DNA of 64,000 nt. Source: Paenibacillus tundrae. GTDB lineage: Bacteria > Bacillota > Bacilli > Paenibacillales > Paenibacillaceae. The notes beneath the pieces are model-generated. The model worked only from the letters and a program-made list of their open reading frames with translations, was not told where the DNA came from and ran no database searches. The position numbers were made by a program, and so were the translations under genes. The stretch is taken from NCBI RefSeq assembly GCF_030812775.1, contig NZ_JAUSTI010000014.1:101752-165751 (forward strand), read 5' to 3'. Positions 26,257-34,992 of the stretch are shown one piece after another; position 1 is the first letter of the stretch; each line of letters begins with the position of its first letter.

Positions 26257-26856
26257 CTACACCGGCTTAACCATATGGCTGTACTCATGCCCTGCAATAA
26301 TAAGCACATCATCCTTGACGTAGCCCTGTCGTTCATACAGCATCAAGGCACGGCCATTATCTTGCTCTACAATCAGGGATACTTGCTTGTGCCCAAGAGT
26401 GCGCCCCTTCTCTTCAAAAGCAGCCATCAGCGCTCTCCCGATGCCCTGCCCCTGATATGCTTCGCTGACGGACAACGTATCCAGATAATACTCACCCGGA
26501 CGTGTCTCTTTGACTAAAGCATACTTCTCATCCTGACTGCGCCCAGGTCGATTCCGAATCGGCTCATCCAGCAGATCTGCTTCATTTCCGTCATAGGCCA
26601 CTAGAATCCCTGCCACGACTTCATCTTGTTCCATGACCGTCACATTACGATAGCTGATCCGATTATTCTCTTGCACGAAGAACTGTCGCAGAATACGCAT
26701 CGCTTCCTCATGCTCACCTTTACCCGCCAAGGCATAAGCAATGTCACCAATGGCCTGGTATAGTAACGGAATAACCTGATCCACATCCTCTTTGCGTGCT
26801 GGTCGGATCATAGAACGCGGCTCACCAGCAATGATCGACATATTGGAATCATTCAT
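26257..26856 (-). CDS. GNAT family N-acetyltransferase
   Basis: A 199-residue acetyltransferase of the GNAT superfamily. The acetyl-CoA loop is YLDTLSVSEAYQGQGIGRAL (about residues 123-142), with the Q/R-x-x-G-x-G/A pattern present, and the C-terminal NGRALMLYERQGY is typical. The ATG overlaps the ilvA stop by one base (TGATG), so it is translationally coupled to ilvA. An internal start (MIRPARKED, residue 16) is possible. The substrate is unknown; the tight link with ilvA may reflect shared regulation only. Confidence 0.88.
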   Translation of the reverse strand: MNDSNMSIIAGEPRSMIRPARKEDVDQVIPLLYQAIGDIAYALAGKGEHEEAMRILRQFFVQENNRISYRNVTVMEQDEVVAGILVAYDGNEADLLDEPIRNRPGRSQDEKYALVKETRPGEYYLDTLSVSEAYQGQGIGRALMAAFEEKGRTLGHKQVSLIVEQDNGRALMLYERQGYVKDDVLIIAGHEYSHMVKPV

Positions 26857-28142
26857 CAGATTAACATATTGAACAGATTAAGATTTTTGTTCAGTTCCGT
26901 ATAAGCAATACCTTTACGGTTCATGCGTTCAATCAATGGGTGGTAATCTTCCTTGTGTAACAGTTCGATGCCCACCAATGCTGGTCCATTTTCTTTGTCA
27001 TGCTTCTTCGTATATTCAAACCGCGTGATATCGTCATCCGGGCCAAGGACTTCTTCCAAGAATTCACGCAGAGCTCCTGCACGTTGCGGGAAATTAACCA
27101 TGAAGTAATACTTCAATCCTTCATAGATCAGGGAACGTTCTTTGATCTCCTGCATCCGGTCAATATCGTTGTTGCCGCCGCTAATGACACATACTACAGT
27201 CTTTCCTGCGATCTGCTCTCGGTACTGATCCAATGCAGCAACCGCGAGTGAGCCGGCAGGTTCAACAACAATTGCATTTTCATTGTATAGCTCCAGGATG
27301 GTTGTACAAGCCTTACCTTCCGGGACTTTCACAATATCATCGAGCGTTCCACTACAGATATTGTAGGTGAGATCACCGACCCGTTTAACGGCTGCACCAT
27401 CCACAAATTTATCAATGTCATCCAGTGTAACCACTTGTTTGCGGAACATGGCTTCACTCATCGATGCAGCACCAAGCGGTTCAACACCGATAATACGTGT
27501 TTCTGGACTTACTGTCTTCATATACGTTCCAACGCCAGCAGCCAGGCCGCCTCCGCCAATCGTTACGAATACATAATCGGCATTTTCATCGAGGCTCTCC
27601 ATAATCTCCATTGCCACTGTACCGTTGCCTGCAATAATCTTCGGCTGGTCGAACGGATGAATGAACGTCATCCCATGTTCATCACATGCACGCATAGCTT
27701 CAGCATAGGCATCGTCATACGTGTCTCCAATCAGTACTACCTCAACATTGCTGCCTCCGAAGCGACGTACCTGCTTTACCTTTTGGTTAGGTGTCGTGCT
27801 AGGCATGAAGATTTTGCCGTGGATTCCAAGTGCATTACATGAGAAAGCCACACCTTGCGCATGGTTCCCCGCACTTGCACAGACAATACCTTTCTCCATC
27901 TCTGCTGGAGTAAGGCTACGAATCATGTTATAAGCGCCCCGAATTTTGAAGGAACGCACGACTTGAAGGTCTTCCCTTTTTAAATAAACATTACAATTAT
28001 ATTTGGCCGACAATACAGCATCCCGTTGTAGAGGTGTCCGTACAATGACTTCACGCAGCACATGATGTGCGCGTACGATATCTTCCATGCCTACACCGAC
28101 ATGCCCGGGACTCATGGTACCCGTTGGTTCCACTGGTTTCAT
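26856..28142 (-). CDS. ilvA: Threonine ammonia-lyase (threonine dehydratase)
   Basis: PLP enzyme that deaminates L-threonine to 2-oxobutyrate, the first step of isoleucine synthesis. 428 residues from the ATG at 28142, which has GGAG five bases upstream; a GTG at 28160 is less well placed. The PLP lysine lies in SFKIRGAYNM (about K66), the phosphate-binding loop is GGGGLAAG, and a C-terminal ACT-like domain (YFMVNFPQRAGALREFLEEV) gives the short biosynthetic form with one regulatory domain, as in Bacillus. No T-box leader is seen in the 67 bp upstream. It lies between an alpha/beta hydrolase gene with a Fur-type promoter and the overlapping GNAT gene, so all three may share one transcript. 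Confidence 0.95.
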   Translation of the reverse strand: MKPVEPTGTMSPGHVGVGMEDIVRAHHVLREVIVRTPLQRDAVLSAKYNCNVYLKREDLQVVRSFKIRGAYNMIRSLTPAEMEKGIVCASAGNHAQGVAFSCNALGIHGKIFMPSTTPNQKVKQVRRFGGSNVEVVLIGDTYDDAYAEAMRACDEHGMTFIHPFDQPKIIAGNGTVAMEIMESLDENADYVFVTIGGGGLAAGVGTYMKTVSPETRIIGVEPLGAASMSEAMFRKQVVTLDDIDKFVDGAAVKRVGDLTYNICSGTLDDIVKVPEGKACTTILELYNENAIVVEPAGSLAVAALDQYREQIAGKTVVCVISGGNNDIDRMQEIKERSLIYEGLKYYFMVNFPQRAGALREFLEEVLGPDDDITRFEYTKKHDKENGPALVGIELLHKEDYHPLIERMNRKGIAYTELNKNLNLFNMLI

Positions 28143-28209
28143 CTGATCTCCACACTCCACTTATATTGGCTGCAATGCTCTGGCACTGCTCTCTTTTTTT
28201 ATTATTGTA

Positions 28210-29100
28210 TCACTTTTGCTCTATTGTTGCGCCTGAGCTCACATTATTTATCATTCGTACAATTTCATCAGTAATGACCTGTGGATCTGTATACATAACC
28301 GTATGACCGGACTGATCTGCGCCAATCCATCTTGCATTGGATAGTTTGCTCACAGTCTGACGATGCGCCGCAATGAGAGCAGGTCTAATCTTTCCCTCTC
28401 CCTTGCCCGGTTTCGTACCTGAGATCACACTGACCTCAAGATCACCTAGAACTGGTGGTTGTGACAATAGTGCTGTCATATCATCCAGAAACGTTTTGCC
28501 TTCGGCAAGCATCGTTTTTGCTGCCTGTACAGTGAAATCTTCTTTGAGATGATCTGCTACAACATCATCAGGCTGAACCTTTCCAGCCTTACTTCCGAGC
28601 AAGCGATATAAGCCCGTATGAGCCATGATGGGAATAAGGAAGCCATTCAAGGCAAAGCTTTTTTTAGCTAGGCTGGAGAAATACAATTCGCAATGTTCAT
28701 CTGATGGGTCAACCAGTACAATCCCTCGTAGTTGGGATGTATTAGTAGCTGCAGCAGCTCGCACAATTGGCCCGCCCCAGCTATGCCCAACAAGAATGAA
28801 CGGGCCTGCTCCAAGTGCAGACAGCAAATCTCCCAAATCTTCTGCCATTCGGTTCAGACTGCGCGGAGCAGAATCTACTTCACTTCGTCCCGCCCCTGCT
28901 CTATCATATACGACTGCGCGTGCATGCTCAGCGATAACTGGCGCAACTAAGCCCCAGGTAGATCTTGATAGCCCCATACCAGATTCGAATACCACTGTCA
29001 GTTCGCCTGATCCCTTGGACATATAATGCAGCTTGCGACCATCACGAGTCTGAATATATGCACTTGAACCAAACGTATGTAAGCTAGGACGATGATCCAT
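28210..29100 (-). CDS. Alpha/beta hydrolase, likely iron-regulated
   Basis: A 296-residue alpha/beta hydrolase. The nucleophile elbow is GHSWGGP (S107), the oxyanion region ESGMGLSRSTWG lies at about 39-50, and a catalytic His is likely in ADQSGHTVM near the end. The substrate is unknown. ATG at 29100 follows GGGAGGGG. The promoter upstream carries a near-perfect Fur box, and ilvA follows 67 bp downstream with no terminator between, so this may be the first gene of a three-gene transcript. Confidence 0.85.
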   Translation of the reverse strand: MDHRPSLHTFGSSAYIQTRDGRKLHYMSKGSGELTVVFESGMGLSRSTWGLVAPVIAEHARAVVYDRAGAGRSEVDSAPRSLNRMAEDLGDLLSALGAGPFILVGHSWGGPIVRAAAATNTSQLRGIVLVDPSDEHCELYFSSLAKKSFALNGFLIPIMAHTGLYRLLGSKAGKVQPDDVVADHLKEDFTVQAAKTMLAEGKTFLDDMTALLSQPPVLGDLEVSVISGTKPGKGEGKIRPALIAAHRQTVSKLSNARWIGADQSGHTVMYTDPQVITDEIVRMINNVSSGATIEQK

Positions 29101-29146
29101 ATTTCCCCTCCCGTTTATCTATATAGTCGTCTGAATCGAATCTAAT

Positions 29147-29194
29147 TGAAAATGATTATCAGTTAATTATAAAATATTCTTCACTTTACGACAA
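29147..29194 (-). promoter_or_regulatory. Fur-type operator on a sigma-A promoter
   Basis: On the minus strand, -35 TTGTCG (29194-29189), a 17-bp spacer and -10 TATAAT (29171-29166). Directly downstream lies TGATAATCATTTTCA (29161-29147), matching the Fur 7-1-7 box TGATAATNATTATCA at 14 of 15 positions. The box would cover the transcription start, the classic place for iron-dependent repression of the hydrolase gene. Confidence 0.75.
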
Positions 29195-29253
29195 GCATAG
29201 CACAGCTCACCATTCTCTTCTCTTTTCTAAATTATCCAGCTCATATTATAAAA

Positions 29254-29288
29254 AGAAAGAGAACCCGATCCATCATTGGATCGGGTTC
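29254..29288 (-). terminator. Intrinsic terminator of the GH3 gene
   Basis: A 12-bp stem GAACCCGATCCA/TGGATCGGGTTC, 4-nt loop, followed on the minus strand by TCTTTCTTTTT. It also separates the GH3 gene from the upstream hydrolase transcript's promoter. Confidence 0.88.
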
Positions 29289-29353
29289 GAACTTATGATA
29301 CATTCATATAATACATCCACTCATCCATGGATATCATGCTGCCACAACAACGA

Positions 29354-31645
29354 TTATGCTGGAATGCCATGATCCTTGTTGTTCAGTTTTTCCAACAGTT
29401 CGTTCATGTCCTCTTCGCTCATAGCCCCGCCACTAAAGGCAACGAGAGCACGTAGCGGCATATATTTCATCATGGCATCCATCATATCTGCATGGTCTCC
29501 AGCATCGTCACCGCCAAAGCCACTTGCTTCCTGGAATTGCTTCAATGCCTGCTCCAGTAGCTTCTTATTGGCAGGATCGCGCTGAATATCGCCAAGTGTA
29601 CTATTACGTGTATACGTTGGGATAAAGGTCGCCGTCGATTCGACGGTCACTCGTGTGTGTAAATGAATGTCCCGGGAAGAACTGCCGACCTGAATCTCGA
29701 ACTCTCCCGTCTCTACATGCCAATCCTTCATGTCCACATTATAATAAGCGAACGAGCGCTTATCCAGAGTGAAGCCAATCACCTTCGACTCGCCTGGCTC
29801 CAGCTGAATTTTGGAGAATGCCTTCAACTCCTTGGCTGGACGAATGACGGTGCTCTCTACATCATGGATGTAGAGCTGTACGATTTCTTTACCGGCTCTG
29901 TCCCCCGTGTTGGTTACACGAACACTTACCTGTACCTCATTCTGATCCGTCAATTCCGTCCGATTCACGGTGAGATCAGCATATTCAAACGTCGTATAAC
30001 TCAGACCGTATCCAAAAGGGAACAAGGGATCAATCTGCTTGGTGTCATAATATCGGTATCCTACAAAAATCCCTTCGCGGTAATCGACCCGATCACCTTC
30101 ACCCGGGAAATTAAGATAAGACGGATTATGACTGAGCTTCGCAGGGAACGTCTCTGCGAGTTTACCTGATGGGTTCACCTCACCGTACAATAGATCAGCA
30201 ATTGCACCACCAACGGCTTGACCACCTAAATACGCTTCAAGCACAGCTTGTACCTTCGGCAACCATGGCATTTCAACAGGTGAACCGTTGCTTAGGACAA
30301 CAATGACACGAGGCTGTACCTTAGCCACTTCTTCAATGAGGCGAATATGGTTGTCTGGTAGGCGCAGATGTGAGCGATCATACCCCTCCGATTCATAACG
30401 GTCTGGTAGTCCTACGAATACAATGGCAGTGTCTGCCTCTTGAGCCGTCTGAATTGCATCAGCCATCAATGACTCGTCCACATCATCCGCTTCAATTCGG
30501 TACCCTGGTGCATAGGTGAGCTTCACGGCTTCACCTGCCACACGGGTCATCTCATCCACAATATCATCTACTTGAGTTGGATTAATATGAGAGCTTCCCC
30601 CTCCCTGAAAGCGAGGTTTACGTGCAAAGGCACCGATCAGTGCAGCAGAACCTTCGCGTTGTAGCGGTAAGATGCCCTCCTCATTTTTCAGCAATACCAT
30701 ACTCTCCGAAGCGACCTTCCGCGCAAGCTGATGATGCTCCTCTTTGTCATATGTTGCATTTTCCTGCTTATGATCCACCGCTTTGAAGATCAGTGTAAGC
30801 AATCGCTCCACTGCTCGATCCAGCTTCTCCAGAGACAGTTCACCGTTCTCTACAGCATCAATGACCTTACGTTCACCAATTCCGCCGCTTGCCGGCATCT
30901 CCAGTTCCATTCCTGCCGCCAGCGCATCCGCACGTTCGTTCACAGCACCCCAGTCTGACACAACAATGCCTTCATGACCCCATTCGTCTTTGAGGATATC
31001 CGTAAGCAACCATTCATTCTCACCTGTATAGGTTCCATTGACCTTGTTATAGGAGTTCATTACCGTCCACGGCTGAGCATCCTTCACCGCACCCTCAAAG
31101 CTCGCAAGATAAATCTCACGTAACGTTCGTTCATCTACAACAGCATCAATCGACATGCGTCGCTCTTCCTGATTGTTCACAGCAAAATGTTTCAATGACG
31201 TGCCTACATCCTGACTCTGTACTCCCTTAATATGACCCGTGGCCATACGTGTGGACAACAAGGGATCTTCGGAAAAATATTCAAAGTTACGCCCACCTAA
31301 TGGTGAACGTTTAATATTAACACCTGGGCCAAGCAGGACCGCCACGTCTTCCGCCTGACATTCTTCACCAAGCGCAACCCCGACTTGACGCGCTAACTCA
31401 GTGTCCCATGAACTTGCCAGCCCTGCCGCAGATGGGAAACACGTTGCTGGTACACTCGCCGTCAGACCCAGATGATCCGCACTGGAATCCTGCTTACGTA
31501 ACCCGTGTGGGCCGTCCGTTACCATGATGGATGGGATACCGAGACGCTCCACCCCTTTCAGATGCCAGAAATCGAGACCTGAGCACATGCCCGCTTTTTC
31601 TTCCAAAGTCATCCGCTGTACCAATTCTTTGATGTTTCGTTCCAT
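29354..31645 (-). CDS. Glycoside hydrolase family 3 (beta-glucosidase-like)
   Basis: A 763-residue GH3 enzyme, probably cytoplasmic since no signal peptide is present, cleaving beta-linked glucosides or xylosides taken up as oligosaccharides. Domain order: TIM-barrel (about 1-290) with the catalytic nucleophile Asp in GIVVSDWGAVN (D231) and KHFAVNNQE; alpha/beta sandwich (about 310-560, with GSSHINPTQVDD and GGQAVGGAIADLLYGEVNPSG); C-terminal fibronectin-III-like domain (about 590-670). A helical tail of about 80 residues follows. ATG at 31645 has GGAGGGG upstream. Single gene; no cognate transporter adjoins it. Confidence 0.93.
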   Translation of the reverse strand: MERNIKELVQRMTLEEKAGMCSGLDFWHLKGVERLGIPSIMVTDGPHGLRKQDSSADHLGLTASVPATCFPSAAGLASSWDTELARQVGVALGEECQAEDVAVLLGPGVNIKRSPLGGRNFEYFSEDPLLSTRMATGHIKGVQSQDVGTSLKHFAVNNQEERRMSIDAVVDERTLREIYLASFEGAVKDAQPWTVMNSYNKVNGTYTGENEWLLTDILKDEWGHEGIVVSDWGAVNERADALAAGMELEMPASGGIGERKVIDAVENGELSLEKLDRAVERLLTLIFKAVDHKQENATYDKEEHHQLARKVASESMVLLKNEEGILPLQREGSAALIGAFARKPRFQGGGSSHINPTQVDDIVDEMTRVAGEAVKLTYAPGYRIEADDVDESLMADAIQTAQEADTAIVFVGLPDRYESEGYDRSHLRLPDNHIRLIEEVAKVQPRVIVVLSNGSPVEMPWLPKVQAVLEAYLGGQAVGGAIADLLYGEVNPSGKLAETFPAKLSHNPSYLNFPGEGDRVDYREGIFVGYRYYDTKQIDPLFPFGYGLSYTTFEYADLTVNRTELTDQNEVQVSVRVTNTGDRAGKEIVQLYIHDVESTVIRPAKELKAFSKIQLEPGESKVIGFTLDKRSFAYYNVDMKDWHVETGEFEIQVGSSSRDIHLHTRVTVESTATFIPTYTRNSTLGDIQRDPANKKLLEQALKQFQEASGFGGDDAGDHADMMDAMMKYMPLRALVAFSGGAMSEEDMNELLEKLNNKDHGIPA

Positions 31646-31767
31646 AATAACCCCTCCAGTTCATGATCTGTTATATAAGATAAAGCATACATGGTTTCGT
31701 AACGCACTTTCAAATGTTTACCCCATTCGCAACGTTTACATAACGGTGATGCGTATTCTTTTGTCTA

Positions 31768-31807
31768 AAAAAAGAAAAACAGCCTGATCTCTAAAGATCA
31801 AGCTGTC
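31768..31807 (-). terminator. Intrinsic terminator of the mhqOD operon
   Basis: Stem ACAGCTTGATCT/AGATCAGGCTGT, 4-nt loop, followed on the minus strand by TTTTCTTTTTTT. Confidence 0.85.
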
Positions 31808-31866
31808 TAACTATCGCTCTCATAGAACTGTTATTCCTAATTCAATATCCGTCATCTCGTAAAGCT

Positions 31867-32484
31867 TCACGCTTGAGACGCAAACCATGCTGCCGCAGCT
31901 TCTGCCTCGGTACGTGTAAGCTGATGTCCCTGACGCTCCCAGTGCATGTGGACTGTTGCTCCAGCTTCGCTTAGCAAGCTCGCCAGCTCCTCCGTTTCCC
32001 GTTTAGGAACGATGGGATCATTCTCTCCTGCACCAATGTATACCGGCAAGCCTTTCAGATCAGGCAACTCAAGTCCGCGCAGTGGCACCATAGGATGATG
32101 CAAAATAGCCCCTTTGAATACATCAGCCTGATGGAAGATTAGGCTTGCAGCAATGTTTGCTCCATTGGAGTAACCAAGGGCAATAACATTAGCGCGGTCA
32201 AAGCCATATTTCACAGAAGCTGCATCAATGAACGCGCCAAGCTCTGCCGTCCGTGCGATCAGATCTGGTTCATCGAATACCCCTTCAGCCAAGCGGCGGA
32301 AGAAACGAGGCATCCCGTTCTCAGATACATTTCCACGTACCCCCAGAATACCGGCCCCTGGTGCAATCATCTCAGCCAATCCCACCAGGTCATTTTCTGT
32401 ACCCCCTGTTCCGTGAAGCAGAAGCAACGTCGGTGCATCAGGCTGTGAGCCTGCTTTATAGATATGTTTCATTGTATTAATCAT
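31867..32484 (-). CDS. mhqD: MhqD-like carboxylesterase
   Basis: A 205-residue alpha/beta hydrolase of the carboxylesterase/phospholipase family, close in type to Bacillus MhqD, linked to resistance against methylhydroquinone and other electrophiles. Motifs: LLLLHGTGGTENDL, nucleophile elbow LGYSNGAN, acid in GAGENDPIVP and His in ERQGHQLT. The ATG at 32484 overlaps the mhqO stop (ATGA), with AAGGAG upstream; another ATG four codons on is possible. Second gene of a two-gene operon. The name rests on pairing and family; the chemical target is inferred. Confidence 0.85.
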   Translation of the reverse strand: MINTMKHIYKAGSQPDAPTLLLLHGTGGTENDLVGLAEMIAPGAGILGVRGNVSENGMPRFFRRLAEGVFDEPDLIARTAELGAFIDAASVKYGFDRANVIALGYSNGANIAASLIFHQADVFKGAILHHPMVPLRGLELPDLKGLPVYIGAGENDPIVPKRETEELASLLSEAGATVHMHWERQGHQLTRTEAEAAAAWFASQA

Positions 32485-33431
32485 GATTTTGCATCTCCTT
32501 TCCATTCCCGTACTTGAATTGGTGGCAACATCTGTTCAATCTGCTCACGTTGTGGTTCGTACCATTCAGGCAACATTAATTTCTCACCCATGCTCTCTTG
32601 TGGTTCGTCCCGTGCAAATCCTGGAGGATCGGTAGCCAGCTCGAACAATATACCTCCCGGCTCTCTGAAATATACGGCGTTGAAGTACTGACGGTCAATG
32701 ATCGGCGTTGGATAATAACCAGCTTGCTCCAGATCTTTCTGTACTTGTTCATGCTCGGTGTAGTCTTTAGCGCGCCATGCAATATGGTGTACCGTTCCAG
32801 CTCCACCGATTCCGCGCTGGATTCCTGTCGATTGAATGTCGATGAGTTGACCGATATCTCCGGTAGCACGTAAGCGGATGATTCCATCCTCTTCACCGAC
32901 TTGCTCCAGACCAAGCATCGTTTCCAGCACATCAATTGTTTTCTCAGGTACATGAGTGAATAATACCGCACCTCCGAAGCCTTTGATTGCATGCTCTGGC
33001 GTCACACCATTAAATGTCCACTGACTAGGCTGACCTTCTTCACGTTCAACCAATTCCAGCAGCAGACCACCTTTATCGAAGAAACGAATGTACTGCTCGC
33101 CAAACCGTGTTTTATTTTCAAAAGGGATATCAAAAGAAGTAAGACGTTCTTTCCAGAATGGCAGACTGCCTGTCGGAATGGCATAGACCGTAACCCCTGT
33201 CTGACCTGAACCAATCACGCCTCTTCTTGCTTCTTTCTGAGGGAAAAATGTGATGATCGTTCCAGGCGCTCCGCCTTCATTCCCGTAATACAGATGATAC
33301 ACATCGGGTGCATCGAAGTTAATTGTTTTTTTCACCAATCTCAGTGCCAGTACACCGGCGTAAAAATCAACATTTTTCTGTGCATCGTCTACAAAAGCGG
33401 TAACATGGTGAATTCCTGAAGTTCTGAACAT
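32481..33431 (-). CDS. mhqO: MhqO-like ring-cleaving dioxygenase (glyoxalase fold)
   Basis: A 316-residue protein of the vicinal-oxygen-chelate superfamily with two VOC modules, close in type to Bacillus MhqO/MhqA, which act on quinones or hydroquinones. Metal-binding His and Glu positions are visible in SGIHHVTAFV, in GTVHHIAWRA and in EPGGILFELA. ATG at 33431 has AAGGGAG eight bases upstream. Promoter plus an MhqR-like operator lie about 160 bp upstream. It is followed, with a 4-bp overlap, by mhqD. Ring cleavage is known of the family, not shown here. Confidence 0.9.
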   Translation of the reverse strand: MFRTSGIHHVTAFVDDAQKNVDFYAGVLALRLVKKTINFDAPDVYHLYYGNEGGAPGTIITFFPQKEARRGVIGSGQTGVTVYAIPTGSLPFWKERLTSFDIPFENKTRFGEQYIRFFDKGGLLLELVEREEGQPSQWTFNGVTPEHAIKGFGGAVLFTHVPEKTIDVLETMLGLEQVGEEDGIIRLRATGDIGQLIDIQSTGIQRGIGGAGTVHHIAWRAKDYTEHEQVQKDLEQAGYYPTPIIDRQYFNAVYFREPGGILFELATDPPGFARDEPQESMGEKLMLPEWYEPQREQIEQMLPPIQVREWKGDAKS

Positions 33432-33586
33432 AACATCCACTCCCTTATTTTTGTTGGTTGTTCATTTGATTTTGAAGTCGTTATTTATTCTCACTGCTGT
33501 TTTATTGCAGTTTGTTCTTATTGCATTTCTTGTTACGCGTTTTATTGCTTGTTCTTACTGCTGTCCATCATTACTTTTTGTTATTT

Positions 33587-33642
33587 ATCTTTAATTTAAG
33601 ATTATTTAAATTTATATTAATCCATCCCCATCCAAATTGCAA
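33587..33642 (-). promoter_or_regulatory. mhqOD promoter with MhqR-like operator
   Basis: On the minus strand, -35 TTGCAA (33642-33637), 17-bp spacer, -10 TAATAT (33619-33614). The palindrome ATCTTTAATTTAAGAT lies at 33587-33602, at about +5 to +20. It fits ATCTNNAATTNNAGAT, the pattern I remember for Bacillus MhqR sites, with one symmetry mismatch. A second half-like copy (AAATTTAAGAT, 33654-33664) lies just upstream of -35. Confidence 0.65.
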
Positions 33643-33718
33643 GCATTTGTTTTAAATTTAAGATTTATGTCCTTCTTGAAACGTGTTGTGCATCTTCATT
33701 ATTCTAATTTGTCCAAAA

Positions 33719-33757
33719 CAAAAAGACAGATTCCCGATGCAATCGGAAATCTGTCTT
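33719..33757 (-). terminator. Intrinsic terminator of the HlyC/CorC pair
   Basis: Stem AAGACAGATTCCCGAT with ATCGGAAATCTGTCTT, one mismatch, 3-nt loop, followed on the minus strand by TTTGTTTTGG. Confidence 0.88.
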
Positions 33758-33820
33758 AGTTACCCTATTTCTTCATTACGGGATAACCCGGTTCTAAAGA
33801 AGTTACATTTTGAATTTCAG

Positions 33821-34903
33821 TTATACCAATTTCAATCTCTTTGGTGGATTCACCAGATCCTTGTGTTCGTACTCATCCTTGATATCGCCAACGATTTCTT
33901 CCAGAATGTCCTCCATCGTAACCATACCGACAGTTTCGCCTTGCTCGTTATGCACGGCAGCAATATGAACGCGACTCTGTTGCATCTGAATAAGAACATC
34001 CTTAATTGGGGATTTCTCTGAGAATTTAGGCATGTCATGAACAAAGGTGTTCATGTTGAACTCTCGCCCTGCTGCCACACTTGTCAGCATCTCTTTGGTA
34101 TTGATGAATCCGATAAAATGCGATTGATCTCCACCTGCGACAACAGGATAACGTGTATATTCATGCCGGTTTAGAACTTCGATCATGCGATCAATAGGCA
34201 TTTCCTTTTCCAGCGTAACGATTTTTTCTCTACGAATCATAATCTCTTGTAGGAGACGTTCATCAAAAGCAAAGATATTTTTCAGATAGTCGAGCTCAGT
34301 CTGATTAATCTCTCCGCTCTCATAACTCTGAGCCACGATGAGCTTCAACTCCTCCTCGGAGTGAACAGTATCGTGCCCTGCTGGCTTAACTCCAAAGATA
34401 CCAAGCAGAAGACGAGCAGCACCATTAAGCGCGTAGATGAACGGGTTCATGATCTTACCAAACCAGTACAAAGGTGGTGCTAACAACAGCGTCATGCGCT
34501 CAGCAAATTGAATTGCAAGCGTCTTAGGCGCCAACTCACCAATAACAACGTGCAAGAACGTGATGATGGCAAGCGCAATACCATAAGATAACACAGTAGA
34601 TAAAGCCGCTGGTACTTCTAAGCGGTCAAACAACGGATGTAACATTTTCTCTACGGTAGGTTCACCTAATGCCCCTAACACGAGAGCTGTAATCGTAATC
34701 CCCAACTGACAGGCAGAGAGGTAATAATCCAGATCATGTGCGACCTTCTTAGCAAGTACTGCTTTCTTATTTCCCTCAGAGATCAATTGATCTATTCGAG
34801 ACATTCGGACTTTGAGAATTGCAAATTCGGCTCCTACGAAGAATGCAGTCAGTCCGATAAATACCGCGACCAAAAATAAATTCAAGGCTATTATTCCGTC
34901 CAA
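33821..34903 (-). CDS. HlyC/CorC (CNNM-CBS) membrane protein, short form
   Basis: A 360-residue protein with an N-terminal CNNM transmembrane domain (about 1-190; LTAFFVGAEFAILKVRMSRI) and a CBS pair (about 210-340). Family members are linked to Mg2+ and other divalent cation export. Unlike its upstream paralogue it ends soon after the CBS pair (EYEHKDLVNPPKRLKLV) and lacks the C-terminal CorC_HlyC domain. Start is TTG at 34903 with GAGGGAAA upstream. Second gene of a tandem pair, 89 bp after the paralogue's stop, with a copied leader sequence. Substrate is inferred. Confidence 0.9.
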   Translation of the reverse strand: MDGIIALNLFLVAVFIGLTAFFVGAEFAILKVRMSRIDQLISEGNKKAVLAKKVAHDLDYYLSACQLGITITALVLGALGEPTVEKMLHPLFDRLEVPAALSTVLSYGIALAIITFLHVVIGELAPKTLAIQFAERMTLLLAPPLYWFGKIMNPFIYALNGAARLLLGIFGVKPAGHDTVHSEEELKLIVAQSYESGEINQTELDYLKNIFAFDERLLQEIMIRREKIVTLEKEMPIDRMIEVLNRHEYTRYPVVAGGDQSHFIGFINTKEMLTSVAAGREFNMNTFVHDMPKFSEKSPIKDVLIQMQQSRVHIAAVHNEQGETVGMVTMEDILEEIVGDIKDEYEHKDLVNPPKRLKLV

Positions 34904-34935
34904 TGATTTCCCTCAGATGAGGGATTCACCTCCAA
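34904..34935 (-). promoter_or_regulatory. Leader shared with the upstream paralogue, with small hairpin
   Basis: Reading leftward: GGAGGTGA, then a hairpin CCCTC-ATCT-GAGGG (34923-34910), then AAATCA and the TTG start. The same order (GGAGGTGAATCCCT, then GGGGAAATCATTGGA) precedes the paralogue at 36333. There are thus two ribosome-binding-site-like sequences, one on each side of the hairpin. It is either duplicated along with the gene or conserved for translational control. Confidence 0.45.
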
Positions 34936-34992
34936 GTAAATTATATTTCATGTGTTGAACTCCATCATTCAAGCGTTCACTTTAAAATGGCC

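Noticed and set aside
28143..28209. Possible T-box leader for ilvA
   Set aside because: The spacer is only 67 bp and has no T-box or specifier structure.
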